From Ciceribacter ferrooxidans (GTDB lineage: Bacteria; Pseudomonadota; Alphaproteobacteria; Rhizobiales; Rhizobiaceae), in contig NZ_SDVB01000170.1 of NCBI RefSeq assembly GCF_004137355.1, forward strand, positions 124,001-188,000: a stretch of 64,000 nucleotides of DNA, given 5' to 3'. The first letter of the stretch is position 1. Each line of letters begins with the position of its first letter. Positions 9,415-21,542 of the stretch are shown piece by piece. The notes beneath the pieces were generated by a model that did no database searches, was not told the DNA's origin, and was given only the letters and a program-made list of their open reading frames with translations. Position numbers and translations under genes: made by a program.

Positions 9415-10638
9415 ATGACCCTTCTCTCGGTCAGTGAAGCGCGCTCCAGGCTGCTCGATCCGGCGGTCCCGATCGGCCGGACCGAAGTTCTCGACCTCCG
9501 TAGCGCCGCCGGCCGCGTGCTCGCCGAAGACCTTGCCGCGAGGCTGACGCAGCCTCCGTTCGATGCATCCGCCATGGACGGCTATGCACTGCGGAGTCGA
9601 GACGCCGCGGCACCCGGCGCCATCCTTCGCGTGATCGGCACGGCTTCCGCCGGGCATGGTTTCGACGGGACGATTGGAGAAGGAGAAGCCGTGCGGATCT
9701 TCACGGGCGCGCCCGTGCCGGCGGGTGCCGATGCTGTCCTGATCCAGGAAGACACCGAAAAGCTCGAGGACGGCCGCATCTGCACGACCTTTGCCTCCAT
9801 CGCAGGCCGTCATATCCGGCCCCGCGGGCAGGACTTCGCCGAGGGCGAGACGGTCCTTTCGGCCGGGCAGTCCCTGGACTTCGCACGTCTGACACTTGCT
9901 GCGGCGCTCAACCATCGCGAGGTCGTCGTCTATCGGCGGCCGCTTGTCGCCATTCTGGCGACCGGCGACGAGCTCGTGCGGCCCGGAGAACATCCCGGCC
10001 CGGACCAGATCGTCGGCTCCAACAGTTTCGGTGTCGCCGCCCTGGCACGCGAGAACGGCGCGGACGTTCTCGATCTCGGCATCGTGCCCGACGATCAGGC
10101 ACAGATCACTGCCGCGGTCCGCAAAGCACAAGAGGCGGGCGCCGATGTGCTCGTGACACTCGGTGGCGCATCGGTCGGCGACCACGACCTCGTTCAAAAG
10201 ACGCTGGTCGATGCCGGCATGCGCCTCGATTTCTGGAAGATCGCCATGCGGCCGGGCAAGCCGCTGATGGTCGGCTCGCTCGGCGACATGCACGTGCTTG
10301 GCCTGCCCGGAAATCCGGTTTCGAGCATGGTCTGCGGCCTGCTGTTCCTCGAACCGCTGGTCTGCAAGCTTGCGCGTCGAGTGCCTCGCAACCGCGAAGC
10401 GGTCGCTACGACGGCAAACCTCCTGCGCGCCAACGACCGGCGGCAGGACCACCTACGGGCACGGCTCACCCGGGACGACGAAGGTCGTCTCGTCGCGGAG
10501 GCATACGAAAAGCAGGACTCTTCCATGATGAAGATCTTCGCGAACTCCGACTGCCTGATCGTCCGGCCGCCGCACGCGCCGGAGCTGGCACCGGGCTCCC
10601 CCTGCTCCGTTCTGCTCCTGAGGCCGCTCGAAGGCTGA
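9415..10638 (+). CDS. moeA: Molybdopterin molybdenumtransferase
   Basis: Inserts molybdenum into adenylylated molybdopterin. The 407 residues show the MoeA N-terminal region (FDASAMDGYALR), the MogA-like fold with ILATGDELVRPGE near residue 180, GGASVGDHDLV near 250 and GLPGNPVSS near 295, then the C-terminal beta-barrel. The start directly abuts the moaC stop. A weak AAGGCT/AGCCTT hairpin follows at 10631-10667 but is not a convincing terminator. In several rhizobia, as I recall, lexA follows moeA; here a TadE/G-like gene does. Confidence 0.96.
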   Translation: MTLLSVSEARSRLLDPAVPIGRTEVLDLRSAAGRVLAEDLAARLTQPPFDASAMDGYALRSRDAAAPGAILRVIGTASAGHGFDGTIGEGEAVRIFTGAPVPAGADAVLIQEDTEKLEDGRICTTFASIAGRHIRPRGQDFAEGETVLSAGQSLDFARLTLAAALNHREVVVYRRPLVAILATGDELVRPGEHPGPDQIVGSNSFGVAALARENGADVLDLGIVPDDQAQITAAVRKAQEAGADVLVTLGGASVGDHDLVQKTLVDAGMRLDFWKIAMRPGKPLMVGSLGDMHVLGLPGNPVSSMVCGLLFLEPLVCKLARRVPRNREAVATTANLLRANDRRQDHLRARLTRDDEGRLVAEAYEKQDSSMMKIFANSDCLIVRPPHAPELAPGSPCSVLLLRPLEG

Positions 10639-10797
10639 CGAGCAAACTCTCCGACGAGCGAAGCCTTTGAAGTGCCAGAGTCGAGTGAATATCGTTCGAT
10701 ATCGATAACCATATATTTTGAGCGAATTTTCACGACCATCTGTCAGGCTGTGAGAATGATCTCCGGGAGGCTCTTCCCGCCGGGCACTCATTTTTTC

Positions 10798-12066
10798 ATG
10801 AATGACTTTGTAGATAGCAAGATAATGCCGACGTACAGACTTTCGCTTCTTTTTCATGTATTTCAAAAACTTCGCCAAGACCGCTCCGGCAATTTCGGCA
10901 TAATAACGGCCCTCCTCGCGACCGTGCTCCTGTTGGTTGCCGGCGGTGCGATCGACGTGGCCGGCGCCTATGTCGAGAAGGGGCGATTGCAGGGTCTGCT
11001 CGACAGCGCGGTGCTCGCGGCCGTGCATGAGACGGACCCCGATCGCCAGTTTGAGACAGCCAAACAGTTCCTGGCCTCCGGCGGGGATGCGAGCGTCGAC
11101 TACGGCAAGGCCCTGACACTCACCAGGAATAGCGACGGCAGTCTCAGCGGCGTCTATGCCGGTAGCAGCGACAGCCCGTTCCTCAGCCTGATAGGCCTTT
11201 CGTCGCTCAACGTTTCAGTCACGTCCACTGCGATCGCAAATACGTCCGCTGCCGCCGGCGGTCCCTGCATCTACGTGCTCGCCAGTCGCGGCCAGGATGT
11301 GCTGATCAACTCGGGTGCCAACATCACCTCCAAGGCCTGCGAAATCCACGTCCATTCGAAGGCCGCGCCCGCCTTCATCATGAACGCCGGTTCGACGATC
11401 GACACCGCCAAGTTCTGTGTGAGGGGTACCAACTACATCAAGAACGGCGGAACGATCTCCAACATGCAGGTCGGCTGTTCCGTCGATCCCGATCCCTATG
11501 CCGGCGCCCTGCCCGAGCCGAGCGTGCCTTCCAACTGCACCAGCAGCGGCTGGATCAACGACCAGGTCGTCTCCCTGAAACCCGGCCTCCACTGCGACAC
11601 CGGCTTCAACGGCAGTCCGACGATCACCTTCGAACCCGGCCTGCACATCATTCGCGGCCGGATGATCATCAACAGCAACGCGACGGTCACCGCCGAGGGC
11701 GTGACCTTCTACTTCCCCGATGTCTACAGCGAAATCCGAATCAACGGCGGCGTCAAATTCCGCGGCATCGCACCGACCAGCGGTACCTACAAGGGCATCC
11801 TGATGTTCGAAAAGACGAGCGACCCGGCGAACAATCTCTACTCGCAGCAGTACATCTTCAACGGCTCGCTCGGCGAGACGCTGGAAGGCATCATCTATCT
11901 GCCGAACCGCGACGTTACCTACAACTCGACCACCAATCAGGTGAACCGGATTTCCATGGTCGTGAACAGCATGATCATGAACTCCGCCAACTGGCAGATC
12001 GAACCCTATACTTCATCGGGCGGAAGTTCAGGCGGAGCCGGTTCCGGGGTCCGTCTGGTCAACTGA
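10798..12066 (+). CDS. TadE/TadG-like pilus-associated or surface protein
   Basis: Begins with a short basic stretch and one strong hydrophobic segment (GIITALLATVLLLVAGGAIDVAGAYVEK), the pattern of TadG-like N-terminal domains in which a type IV prepilin-like helix anchors an exported protein. The rest is a roughly 350-residue Ser/Thr/Asn-rich exported domain with several cysteines and a beta-helix-like series (SGANITSK, NAGSTIDT, NGGTISN), ending in a Gly/Ser-rich tail. Start is uncertain: ATG 10798 gives 422 residues, ATG 10825 gives 413; neither has a strong ribosome site. No other tad/cpa pilus genes lie nearby, so a role in Flp pili is family inference only. Confidence 0.75.
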   Translation: MNDFVDSKIMPTYRLSLLFHVFQKLRQDRSGNFGIITALLATVLLLVAGGAIDVAGAYVEKGRLQGLLDSAVLAAVHETDPDRQFETAKQFLASGGDASVDYGKALTLTRNSDGSLSGVYAGSSDSPFLSLIGLSSLNVSVTSTAIANTSAAAGGPCIYVLASRGQDVLINSGANITSKACEIHVHSKAAPAFIMNAGSTIDTAKFCVRGTNYIKNGGTISNMQVGCSVDPDPYAGALPEPSVPSNCTSSGWINDQVVSLKPGLHCDTGFNGSPTITFEPGLHIIRGRMIINSNATVTAEGVTFYFPDVYSEIRINGGVKFRGIAPTSGTYKGILMFEKTSDPANNLYSQQYIFNGSLGETLEGIIYLPNRDVTYNSTTNQVNRISMVVNSMIMNSANWQIEPYTSSGGSSGGAGSGVRLVN

Positions 12067-12078
12067 CGCGCGGTATCG

Positions 12079-12513
12079 TCAGCGATGATCGCCGTCGGCG
12101 CCGATCGTCGCCGATGATCCGCCGCTCTCGCCTTCGAAGCCGAGTTGCCGTTTGACGGCTTCCTCTATCTCGTCCTCGATCGCCTTGCGCTGGTCGTCCG
12201 GCAGCGCCGCAAGCTGTTCTTCGGTCAGATTGTGGTCGGAGAGCCAGGTCGCGCGAATCCTCTCGGCGAACGTCATCTCCGAATAATCGAGGAACTGCGA
12301 AATGACGTCGGCCCGGGCGGCACTCTTTTCCGCCTTCTGCCGGGCCTCTTGTTCATTCTTGCGCACCTCGAGATCCTCTTCGCTGATAAACGAGCGAGGA
12401 TTGCTCTTCTCATCCAGAAGCGCGGAGAAATCGGCGTTTCCCGAAGTTCGGGAAACGCCCGTTGTGCCAGGAATATCCTGCGACGAGAACATGGGCATGG
12501 CAGCGATACGCAT
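12079..12513 (-). CDS. Conserved hypothetical protein, charged and helical
   Basis: 144 residues from ATG at 12513, which follows GGAGG closely (spacing about 5); an in-frame GTG-type extension to 12585 is less likely. No family recognised with confidence. The middle is strongly charged and predicted helical (EEDLEVRKNEQEARQKAEK), followed by FLDYSEMTFAERIRA and a Gly/Ser-rich end. There is no signal peptide or membrane segment. It is convergent with the TadE/G-like gene and lies downstream of pyrG on the same strand, but the strong pyrG terminator between them suggests its own promoter. Confidence 0.65.
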   Translation of the reverse strand: MRIAAMPMFSSQDIPGTTGVSRTSGNADFSALLDEKSNPRSFISEEDLEVRKNEQEARQKAEKSAARADVISQFLDYSEMTFAERIRATWLSDHNLTEEQLAALPDDQRKAIEDEIEEAVKRQLGFEGESGGSSATIGADGDHR

Positions 12514-12587
12514 GACGACCTCCAAGGATTGCGCGCAGAGTGGCGCAGAAGCCTTGCACGGACCTTGGCTCCGACGACCGAGCAATA

Positions 12588-12616
12588 GAAAACCCGGCCG
12601 TCGCGGCCGGGTTTAG
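12588..12616 (-). terminator. Terminator of pyrG
   Basis: Stem AACCCGGCCG (12591-12600) / CGGCCGGGTT (12604-12613), ten perfect pairs. On the minus strand it is followed by TTTTC, as expected for a rho-independent terminator 28 bases after the pyrG stop. Confidence 0.85.
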
Positions 12617-12643
12617 TCACAGTCTCAGCAATATGGCCGTTCG

Positions 12644-14407
<1,764 letters not shown>

Positions 14408-14416
14408 TTAACCCGA

Positions 14417-14890
14417 TCAGTTGCCGGTCGGAACGGCGTTCGGATCGGCCGGCTTCTGGGCCGGGGCCGTACCCTGCGTGCCGGCGGCAGGTGCCGAGGC
14501 ACCGTCGGCCGGAGCCTCCGCGGGAGCGGTTGCGCCCGAAGCGGGAACTTCAGCCGGGGCCGTCGTACCTGAAGCAGGAGCCTGCGCCGGCGCGCCGCCG
14601 AGCTGGTCGAGGACGTTGGAACCATTGGACGTGCCTGCCGGGATACGATCCAGAATATCGGTCGGCCGTGCCTCGTAGCGGGCCAGGATGCCGAGGCCGA
14701 GCGAGGTGATGAAGAACAGCGTCGCCAGGATTGCCGTCGTGCGGGTCAGAGCGTTGGCCGTACCGCGCGCCGACATGAAGCCGGAGCCGCCGCCGATGCC
14801 GAGGCCACCGCCTTCGGAGCGCTGGATGAGCACGACGCCGACCAGCGCCAGCACGATCATGAGATGAATGACAATCAAAACGGTTTGCAT
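14417..14890 (-). CDS. secG: Preprotein translocase subunit SecG, long Ala/Pro tail
   Basis: Auxiliary subunit of the SecYEG channel in the inner membrane. The 157 residues from ATG 14890 show helix 1 (VLIVIHLMIVLALVGVVLIQ), the conserved cytosolic loop SEGGGLGIGGGSGFMSARG, and helix 2 (TAILATLFFITSLGLGIL). The remaining 85 or so residues are low-complexity, with imperfect repeats of the type APASGTTAPAEVP. Similar tails occur in alphaproteobacterial SecG and probably lie free in the periplasm or cytosol. The preceding in-frame sequence up to 14917 is not SecG-like. Confidence 0.93.
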   Translation of the reverse strand: MQTVLIVIHLMIVLALVGVVLIQRSEGGGLGIGGGSGFMSARGTANALTRTTAILATLFFITSLGLGILARYEARPTDILDRIPAGTSNGSNVLDQLGGAPAQAPASGTTAPAEVPASGATAPAEAPADGASAPAAGTQGTAPAQKPADPNAVPTGN

Positions 14891-14982
14891 GGATGTTCCA
14901 TCCTGCCCATCGGGCAAAATCTGAAAGGATTGGCGGCTCTTTACATGAGAGGTCGCGTCAAAGAAAGCCCCTCGGCACCAAA

Positions 14983-15753
14983 TCAGGCGACGAGTTCACC
15001 ATAGACGCCGTATATGGCGAGGAAGTCGGCGGCCTTCAAGCTCGCTCCGCCGATCAGTGCACCGTCGACATTCGCGACTGCCATCAGTTCCCTGGCGTTC
15101 GAAGGCTTGACCGATCCGCCGTAGAGGATGCGCATCTTCTCACCCTCGCCGCCGAAGCGCTTCACCAGTTCGGCACGCATGAACGCATGGGCTTCCCGGA
15201 CATCCTCGACCGTCGGCGTGAGGCCGGTACCGATCGCCCAGACCGGTTCGTAGGCAATGACGGTGTTCGCCGCCGTCGCCGCGTCCGGGAGCGACCCGGC
15301 AAGCTGGCTCTTCAGCACGTCGAGAGTGCGGCCTGCCTTGCGTTCCGCTTCGGTCTCGCCGACGCAGACGATCGCGACGAGTTCGGCCGCATGGGCGGCT
15401 TCCGCCTTCGCCCGGACGAGATCGTCGGCTTCGGCGTGGTCGGTCCGGCGCTCCGAGTGGCCGACGATGACGTAGGTGCCGAAACAATCCGCGATCATTT
15501 CCGCCGAGATGTCACCGGTATGGGCGCCCGAGACATTCTGGTGGCAATCCTGTGCGCCGATCGCAAGCGGGCTGTCGTCGCAGAGCGCGGTCGCGACGTA
15601 GAGCAGCGTCGCCGGCGGGCAGATCAGACTTTCGACCTTTTCCGACAGGGGCGATTTCACGCCTTCCGCAATCGCCTTGATCTGGTCGAGCGAGGCACGC
15701 GTGCCGTTCATTTTCCAGTTTCCGGCGACAAGCGGACGAACATTCGGTGTCAT
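14983..15753 (-). CDS. tpiA: Triosephosphate isomerase
   Basis: Interconverts dihydroxyacetone phosphate and glyceraldehyde 3-phosphate. The 256-residue (beta/alpha)8 enzyme has AGNWKMNG at residues 10-17 (catalytic Asn and Lys), GHSERR near 99 (His) and [10 protein letters not shown] near 168 (Glu), then [10 protein letters not shown]. The ATG follows AGGGGTAGGAG. It heads the minus-strand group tpiA-secG-pyrG. Confidence 0.98.
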   Translation of the reverse strand: MTPNVRPLVAGNWKMNGTRASLDQIKAIAEGVKSPLSEKVESLICPPATLLYVATALCDDSPLAIGAQDCHQNVSGAHTGDISAEMIADCFGTYVIVGHSERRTDHAEADDLVRAKAEAAHAAELVAIVCVGETEAERKAGRTLDVLKSQLAGSLPDAATAANTVIAYEPVWAIGTGLTPTVEDVREAHAFMRAELVKRFGGEGEKMRILYGGSVKPSNARELMAVANVDGALIGGASLKAADFLAIYGVYGELVA

Positions 15754-15896
15754 GGCAAACTCCTACCCCTCTCTAACGTCCCTGCCCGACTAGCAAATGC
15801 CGCCGCGAAAGGAAAGCGGGAACGCCTGTTTTGCCGGGACAAAGCAGGCTGACCTTTCGACGCATGACCCAGACGGCGGCGCGTGCGCCGGCACTC

Positions 15897-16775
15897 TCAG
15901 TGCGCGAGAATCCAGTTGAGGATTTCCCGCCAGTCGCTCATCCGCACGGGGGTGCCGTGGGAACCGGTTTGAAAGAGCGTGAAGCGGGTCGGATATTTCT
16001 CGCCGTGCAGACGCCGGTAGAGCGCGAGCTGGTCGTCAGCCGCATAGACGCTGTCGCGGCTGCCATGGGTGAAGAACAGCGGAAGCTTTTGCTTGTAGGC
16101 GGCGCTGCCGATGAAGGCCGGGTCCGTCGCGCCGCCGAGGATCGCCATACCTGCGAGCCTCTCGACGCTTGCTGCGTCGCGGGCGATCCCCCAGCAGATG
16201 AAGCTGCCCATGGAGGCGCAGGCGAGCACCACCGGCTTTCCGGAGGACTGTGCCGCGCTGAAGCGGATCAGGTCCGCGATCGCGGCAACGCCGTCGCTGT
16301 CGAAGGACGGAACGCTCGGCGCGTAGTAGGTGCCGCCGTTTTCGACGGCGAGGTTCTTCAGCCGGTTGAAGTTGCCGCCGAAGGTGAAGTCGTTCGCGCC
16401 CAGCCTGCGGTCTCCGCCGCGTCCGTGAATGAAGATCACCGTGAACCGGCTCCCTCCGGCGGCACCGGTCCGCGTGACCGCGAGCTTCCGTGTGCCGAGA
16501 TCGATGGTCTCGTCGACCTGCTGGCGCCGCACCCCGAGTGACACATAGGCCGACTTCACCCGCCGTTCGGGGATCTGGTCGCGGCCGTTGATGTCGCGCA
16601 TCTCCTGATAGTCGACGACCTTGAAGTCGCCGCCGTCGCCCGTCTCGATCACCGTCTGCATCGAAAAGAGCTCGTCCTTGAAGGGCTGGAGCGCTTCGGA
16701 ACCGGCGTTTGTCGCGCCCGCAAGGAACAGCGATGCGCCGAAAGCGAGAGCAAGGCGGAAATGAGCTGTGGACAT
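15897..16775 (-). CDS. Exported alpha/beta hydrolase
   Basis: 292 residues from ATG 16775, beginning with a signal peptide (FRLALAFGASLFLAGATNAGSEA). The mature part is an alpha/beta hydrolase: oxyanion region FIHGRGGDRRLG, nucleophile elbow CASMGSF near residue 187, in which the first glycine of GxSxG is replaced by cysteine, then HGSRD and the histidine in GSHGTP near the C-terminus. Substrate unknown. AAGGAGG stands 14 bases upstream of the ATG, slightly far. It is divergent from parE with about 200 bases between. Confidence 0.82.
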   Translation of the reverse strand: MSTAHFRLALAFGASLFLAGATNAGSEALQPFKDELFSMQTVIETGDGGDFKVVDYQEMRDINGRDQIPERRVKSAYVSLGVRRQQVDETIDLGTRKLAVTRTGAAGGSRFTVIFIHGRGGDRRLGANDFTFGGNFNRLKNLAVENGGTYYAPSVPSFDSDGVAAIADLIRFSAAQSSGKPVVLACASMGSFICWGIARDAASVERLAGMAILGGATDPAFIGSAAYKQKLPLFFTHGSRDSVYAADDQLALYRRLHGEKYPTRFTLFQTGSHGTPVRMSDWREILNWILAH

Positions 16776-16978
16776 CTCGACGACCGTCGCCTCCTTGCTG
16801 GAACGCGCCTTGCCATTGCCGGCCGGCGACCGCAAAGCTTGCCTGAACGAACGCGGCGCCGGTCCGACCACGTCGCGCCTGCGCCGCCTTTCTGGCACAA
16901 TTCGGGTGATTCGCAAGGGCGATCAGGTGTGGACGCCGCGCTGGTTTCGCCCGATGAAATAGATTATTGAACGACGCC

Positions 16979-19039
<2,061 letters not shown>

Positions 19040-19094
19040 CGGCGAGAGATGTCATTAGGCAGACGCAAACATCCCTGATATAACAGCGACGGTC

Positions 19095-19136
19095 GTCGCC
19101 CGGCCGCGTTCGCAAAGGACGGCCGGGCGACTCTTT
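19095..19136 (+). terminator. Terminator of parE
   Basis: Twelve-base stem GTCGCCCGGCCG (19095-19106) / CGGCCGGGCGAC (19120-19131), perfect, followed by TCTTT. It lies 56 bases after the parE stop. Confidence 0.85.
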
Positions 19137-19228
19137 GAATTTATGGAACGCCCGCCCGCGTACTGGCGAGTGCACAGCCGTAGCGGTTGCCGCCGGCCGG
19201 AAAGATCGAGTAGCCTATCGTCGTGAGC

Positions 19229-20428
19229 ATGACCGAAAACAACAAGAAACCGAATGCACCACGCTGGCTCGGACCGGTGGCGCCGAGCCGGACGGCGCTC
19301 ATTCCGCCGATTTCCGCAGCCCGCTGGCTCCTTGTCCTGATCGTGATCGCCGGCATCTATTTCTTCCACGGTTTCGTGGTCCCGGTGCTCGCAGCGCTGG
19401 TGATCGCCTTTGCGAGCTGGCCGCTCTACAAGGAACTCCTGCGCAGGATCGGCGGCAATACCACGATCGGCGCGACGCTCGCCATCCTTTTCATCATCGC
19501 CTTCCTGGTGGTGCCGATCGGCATCGCCGTCAGCTACACGATCGGCGAGGTGCGCCAGTGGATCGGCTGGGCCCTCGAGGTCAACCGCTCCGGTGCACCG
19601 CCGCCGGACTGGATCACGGCGCTGCCGGGCGTCGGGCCATGGCTCGGTGAAAAGTGGCAAGAGCACATCGGTTCTCCGGGTTCGATCGGCGAACTCATCC
19701 AGATCGTCAGCGGCGCCAACATCGGCAACATATACCGGGCGCTGATCGCGGCGGGCGATGGTGCCTTCCATTTGCTGCTGACGCTGCTCTTCATGCTGAT
19801 CGCGCTGTTCTTCGTCTACCGCGACGGTTCGAATTTCACGCGCCAGCTCGACTTGCTCGGTGAGCGCATCCTTCCGACGCGGTGGGAACGCATCTCCCGC
19901 GTCGTTCCGGCGACCATCAGTTCGACGGTCACCGGCATGACCCTGATCGCGATCGGCGAAGGCATTGTGCTCGGCATCGCCTACTGGTTGGCCGGAGTGC
20001 CCTCGCCTGTAACGCTCGGAGTGCTGACCGGCATCATGGCGCTTGTTCCGGGCGGCGCACCGCTCTCGTTCACGCTCGTTTCCTTCTATCTGCTGGCGCG
20101 TGGCTCCTACGTCGCGGGGCTCGGGCTCCTGGCATGGGGCACGATCGAACTCTTCATCGTCGACAAGACCGTTCGTCCGCGTCTGGTCGGCGGGCCGATC
20201 AAACTGCCTTTCCTGCCGACATTCTTCGGCCTCGTCGGCGGCGTGAAGACCATGGGTTTCCTCGGCCTTTTCATCGGCCCGGTGCTGATGGCGCTCATCG
20301 TGTCGATCTGGCGGGAGTGGATGCGCGAGGTCGAGTTGTCCGAGCCGCGCGATGCCGACGGCATGGTGCCGGTGATCGATGACCTCCCGCCGGAGACCCC
20401 GTTGATCCGCAAGGCCTCGGCTCCCTGA
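19229..20428 (+). CDS. AI-2E family (PerM-like) transporter
   Basis: 399-residue polytopic inner-membrane protein of the AI-2E/PerM family. Hydrophobic segments include two near the N-terminus (LLVLIVIAGIYFFHGFVV), a soluble middle region of about 100 residues, then at least four closely spaced segments with the family motif GIMALVPGGAPLSF and IGPVLMAL near the end. Transport of autoinducer-2 has been shown only for some members; others export amino acids or work as Na+/H+ antiporters, so the substrate is open. Start could also be GTG 19223. It faces the acetyltransferase tail to tail. Confidence 0.87.
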   Translation: MTENNKKPNAPRWLGPVAPSRTALIPPISAARWLLVLIVIAGIYFFHGFVVPVLAALVIAFASWPLYKELLRRIGGNTTIGATLAILFIIAFLVVPIGIAVSYTIGEVRQWIGWALEVNRSGAPPPDWITALPGVGPWLGEKWQEHIGSPGSIGELIQIVSGANIGNIYRALIAAGDGAFHLLLTLLFMLIALFFVYRDGSNFTRQLDLLGERILPTRWERISRVVPATISSTVTGMTLIAIGEGIVLGIAYWLAGVPSPVTLGVLTGIMALVPGGAPLSFTLVSFYLLARGSYVAGLGLLAWGTIELFIVDKTVRPRLVGGPIKLPFLPTFFGLVGGVKTMGFLGLFIGPVLMALIVSIWREWMREVELSEPRDADGMVPVIDDLPPETPLIRKASAP

Positions 20429-20465
20429 GATCAGCGCGGAAAAACCTCTCCCGCGCCAGCGGTCG

Positions 20466-20921
20466 TCAGAGCCGCTTTTCCATGAAGAGGCTCAAGGGAT
20501 CGGGCCTGTAATCGCCGAAGGGCCCGATCTCTCCGTAGCCGAAGCGGCGATAGAGCCCCAACGCTTCCGGCTGGCTGATCCCGGTTTCGAGCCGGATTGC
20601 GGAAACGCCCCTCTCCCTTCCGAGCGCCTCGATCGTCTCCATGAGCAGACGGCCGATCGACAGGCCACGAGCCTCGGGATCGACGAACATGCGCTTGATC
20701 TCGGCAGTGCCGTCGCCCGCCTCCACCAGCGCGCAGCATCCGACGATGCGACCGTCGTGGCGTGCGACGAAGAAGTTCACGCCCGGCTTTTCCAGCGATC
20801 TTATGTCCAGCATATGGTTGCTCTCGGCCGGATAGAGCGAGGCCATGTAGGCGTCCGACATTTCGAGAAGGCGGAGCACCTCGGTCTGGCGGGGCGGCTC
20901 GGCGGTAATCGTCACGGTCAT
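20466..20921 (-). CDS. GNAT family N-acetyltransferase
   Basis: 151-residue single-domain acetyltransferase. The acetyl-CoA binding motif A is visible as RMFVDPEARGLSIGRLLME, followed by IRLETGISQPEALGLYRRFGY, the typical GNAT C-terminal half. The substrate cannot be told. It is monocistronic, convergent with the AI-2E gene. Confidence 0.88.
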   Translation of the reverse strand: MTVTITAEPPRQTEVLRLLEMSDAYMASLYPAESNHMLDIRSLEKPGVNFFVARHDGRIVGCCALVEAGDGTAEIKRMFVDPEARGLSIGRLLMETIEALGRERGVSAIRLETGISQPEALGLYRRFGYGEIGPFGDYRPDPLSLFMEKRL

Positions 20922-21125
20922 GGGAGAAACCCGGCTTCAGTGTTTTGCTCGATCCGGCTGGCGGACAGGGTCCCAAGCAATGACGACTTTCTCTTGATCG
21001 ATCAAGTGACGGGCAAGCAAGAGACCGCGCATTAAATTCCGTTCACGATCGGCATTCGCCATGGTCTCGCTGGAATGGCGGCGTTAACAGGTCTTCGTGA
21101 GTTTCAGATTCGGGGGATCAGCCGC

Positions 21126-21536
21126 ATGAAAACAGCCGCCATCATGATGACCATTCTCGGCTGCGACGACAGCGTCAGCCAGTGCCACTATATCGACACG
21201 GCCGACCAGAAATGGGTTTCGATCGAGCTTTGCCACGCCGCCTCGGAGCAGGTGCTCGAAGGCTATACAGGCGCTAGCTATCCGATGGTGATCGCCGTTT
21301 GCCAGCCTCCGGAGAATGCCGGAAACGAGGCCGCAACCGCCCCCCAGGCAGCCGAAGCGCCGCCGGCCGATACGGCAAAGCCGCCCGTTCAGCAACAGGA
21401 GAGCCTTACGGCCAGGGCCGTGGCAAAAATCCGCGGCGTTCTGCCCGGAACCGAACGGATAAAGATGGTGTTCGAAACGCCGCTCCATGTGGTCGCGGAC
21501 GGCTATTCCTGGGTCGCCAAGAAACTCACGCCCTGA
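21126..21536 (+). CDS. Small hypothetical protein
   Basis: 136 residues from ATG 21126 (MKTAAIMMTILGCDDS), which has GGGGGAT about 8 bases upstream; the in-frame upstream extension to 21075 is less likely. Cysteines cluster in the first 70 residues (GCDDSVSQCHY, LCHA, VCQPP), then comes an Ala/Pro/Gln-rich linker and a short basic C-terminal domain. The N-terminus is mildly hydrophobic but not a clear signal peptide. Similar short proteins are common in rhizobia; I recognise no function. It is convergent with the DUF2336 gene. Confidence 0.6.
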   Translation: MKTAAIMMTILGCDDSVSQCHYIDTADQKWVSIELCHAASEQVLEGYTGASYPMVIAVCQPPENAGNEAATAPQAAEAPPADTAKPPVQQQESLTARAVAKIRGVLPGTERIKMVFETPLHVVADGYSWVAKKLTP

Positions 21537-21542
21537 GGGTTC

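Noticed and set aside
10631-10668. Terminator after moeA
   Set aside because: The AAGGCT/AGCCTT stem has a very long loop and only a short T-run; too weak to call.
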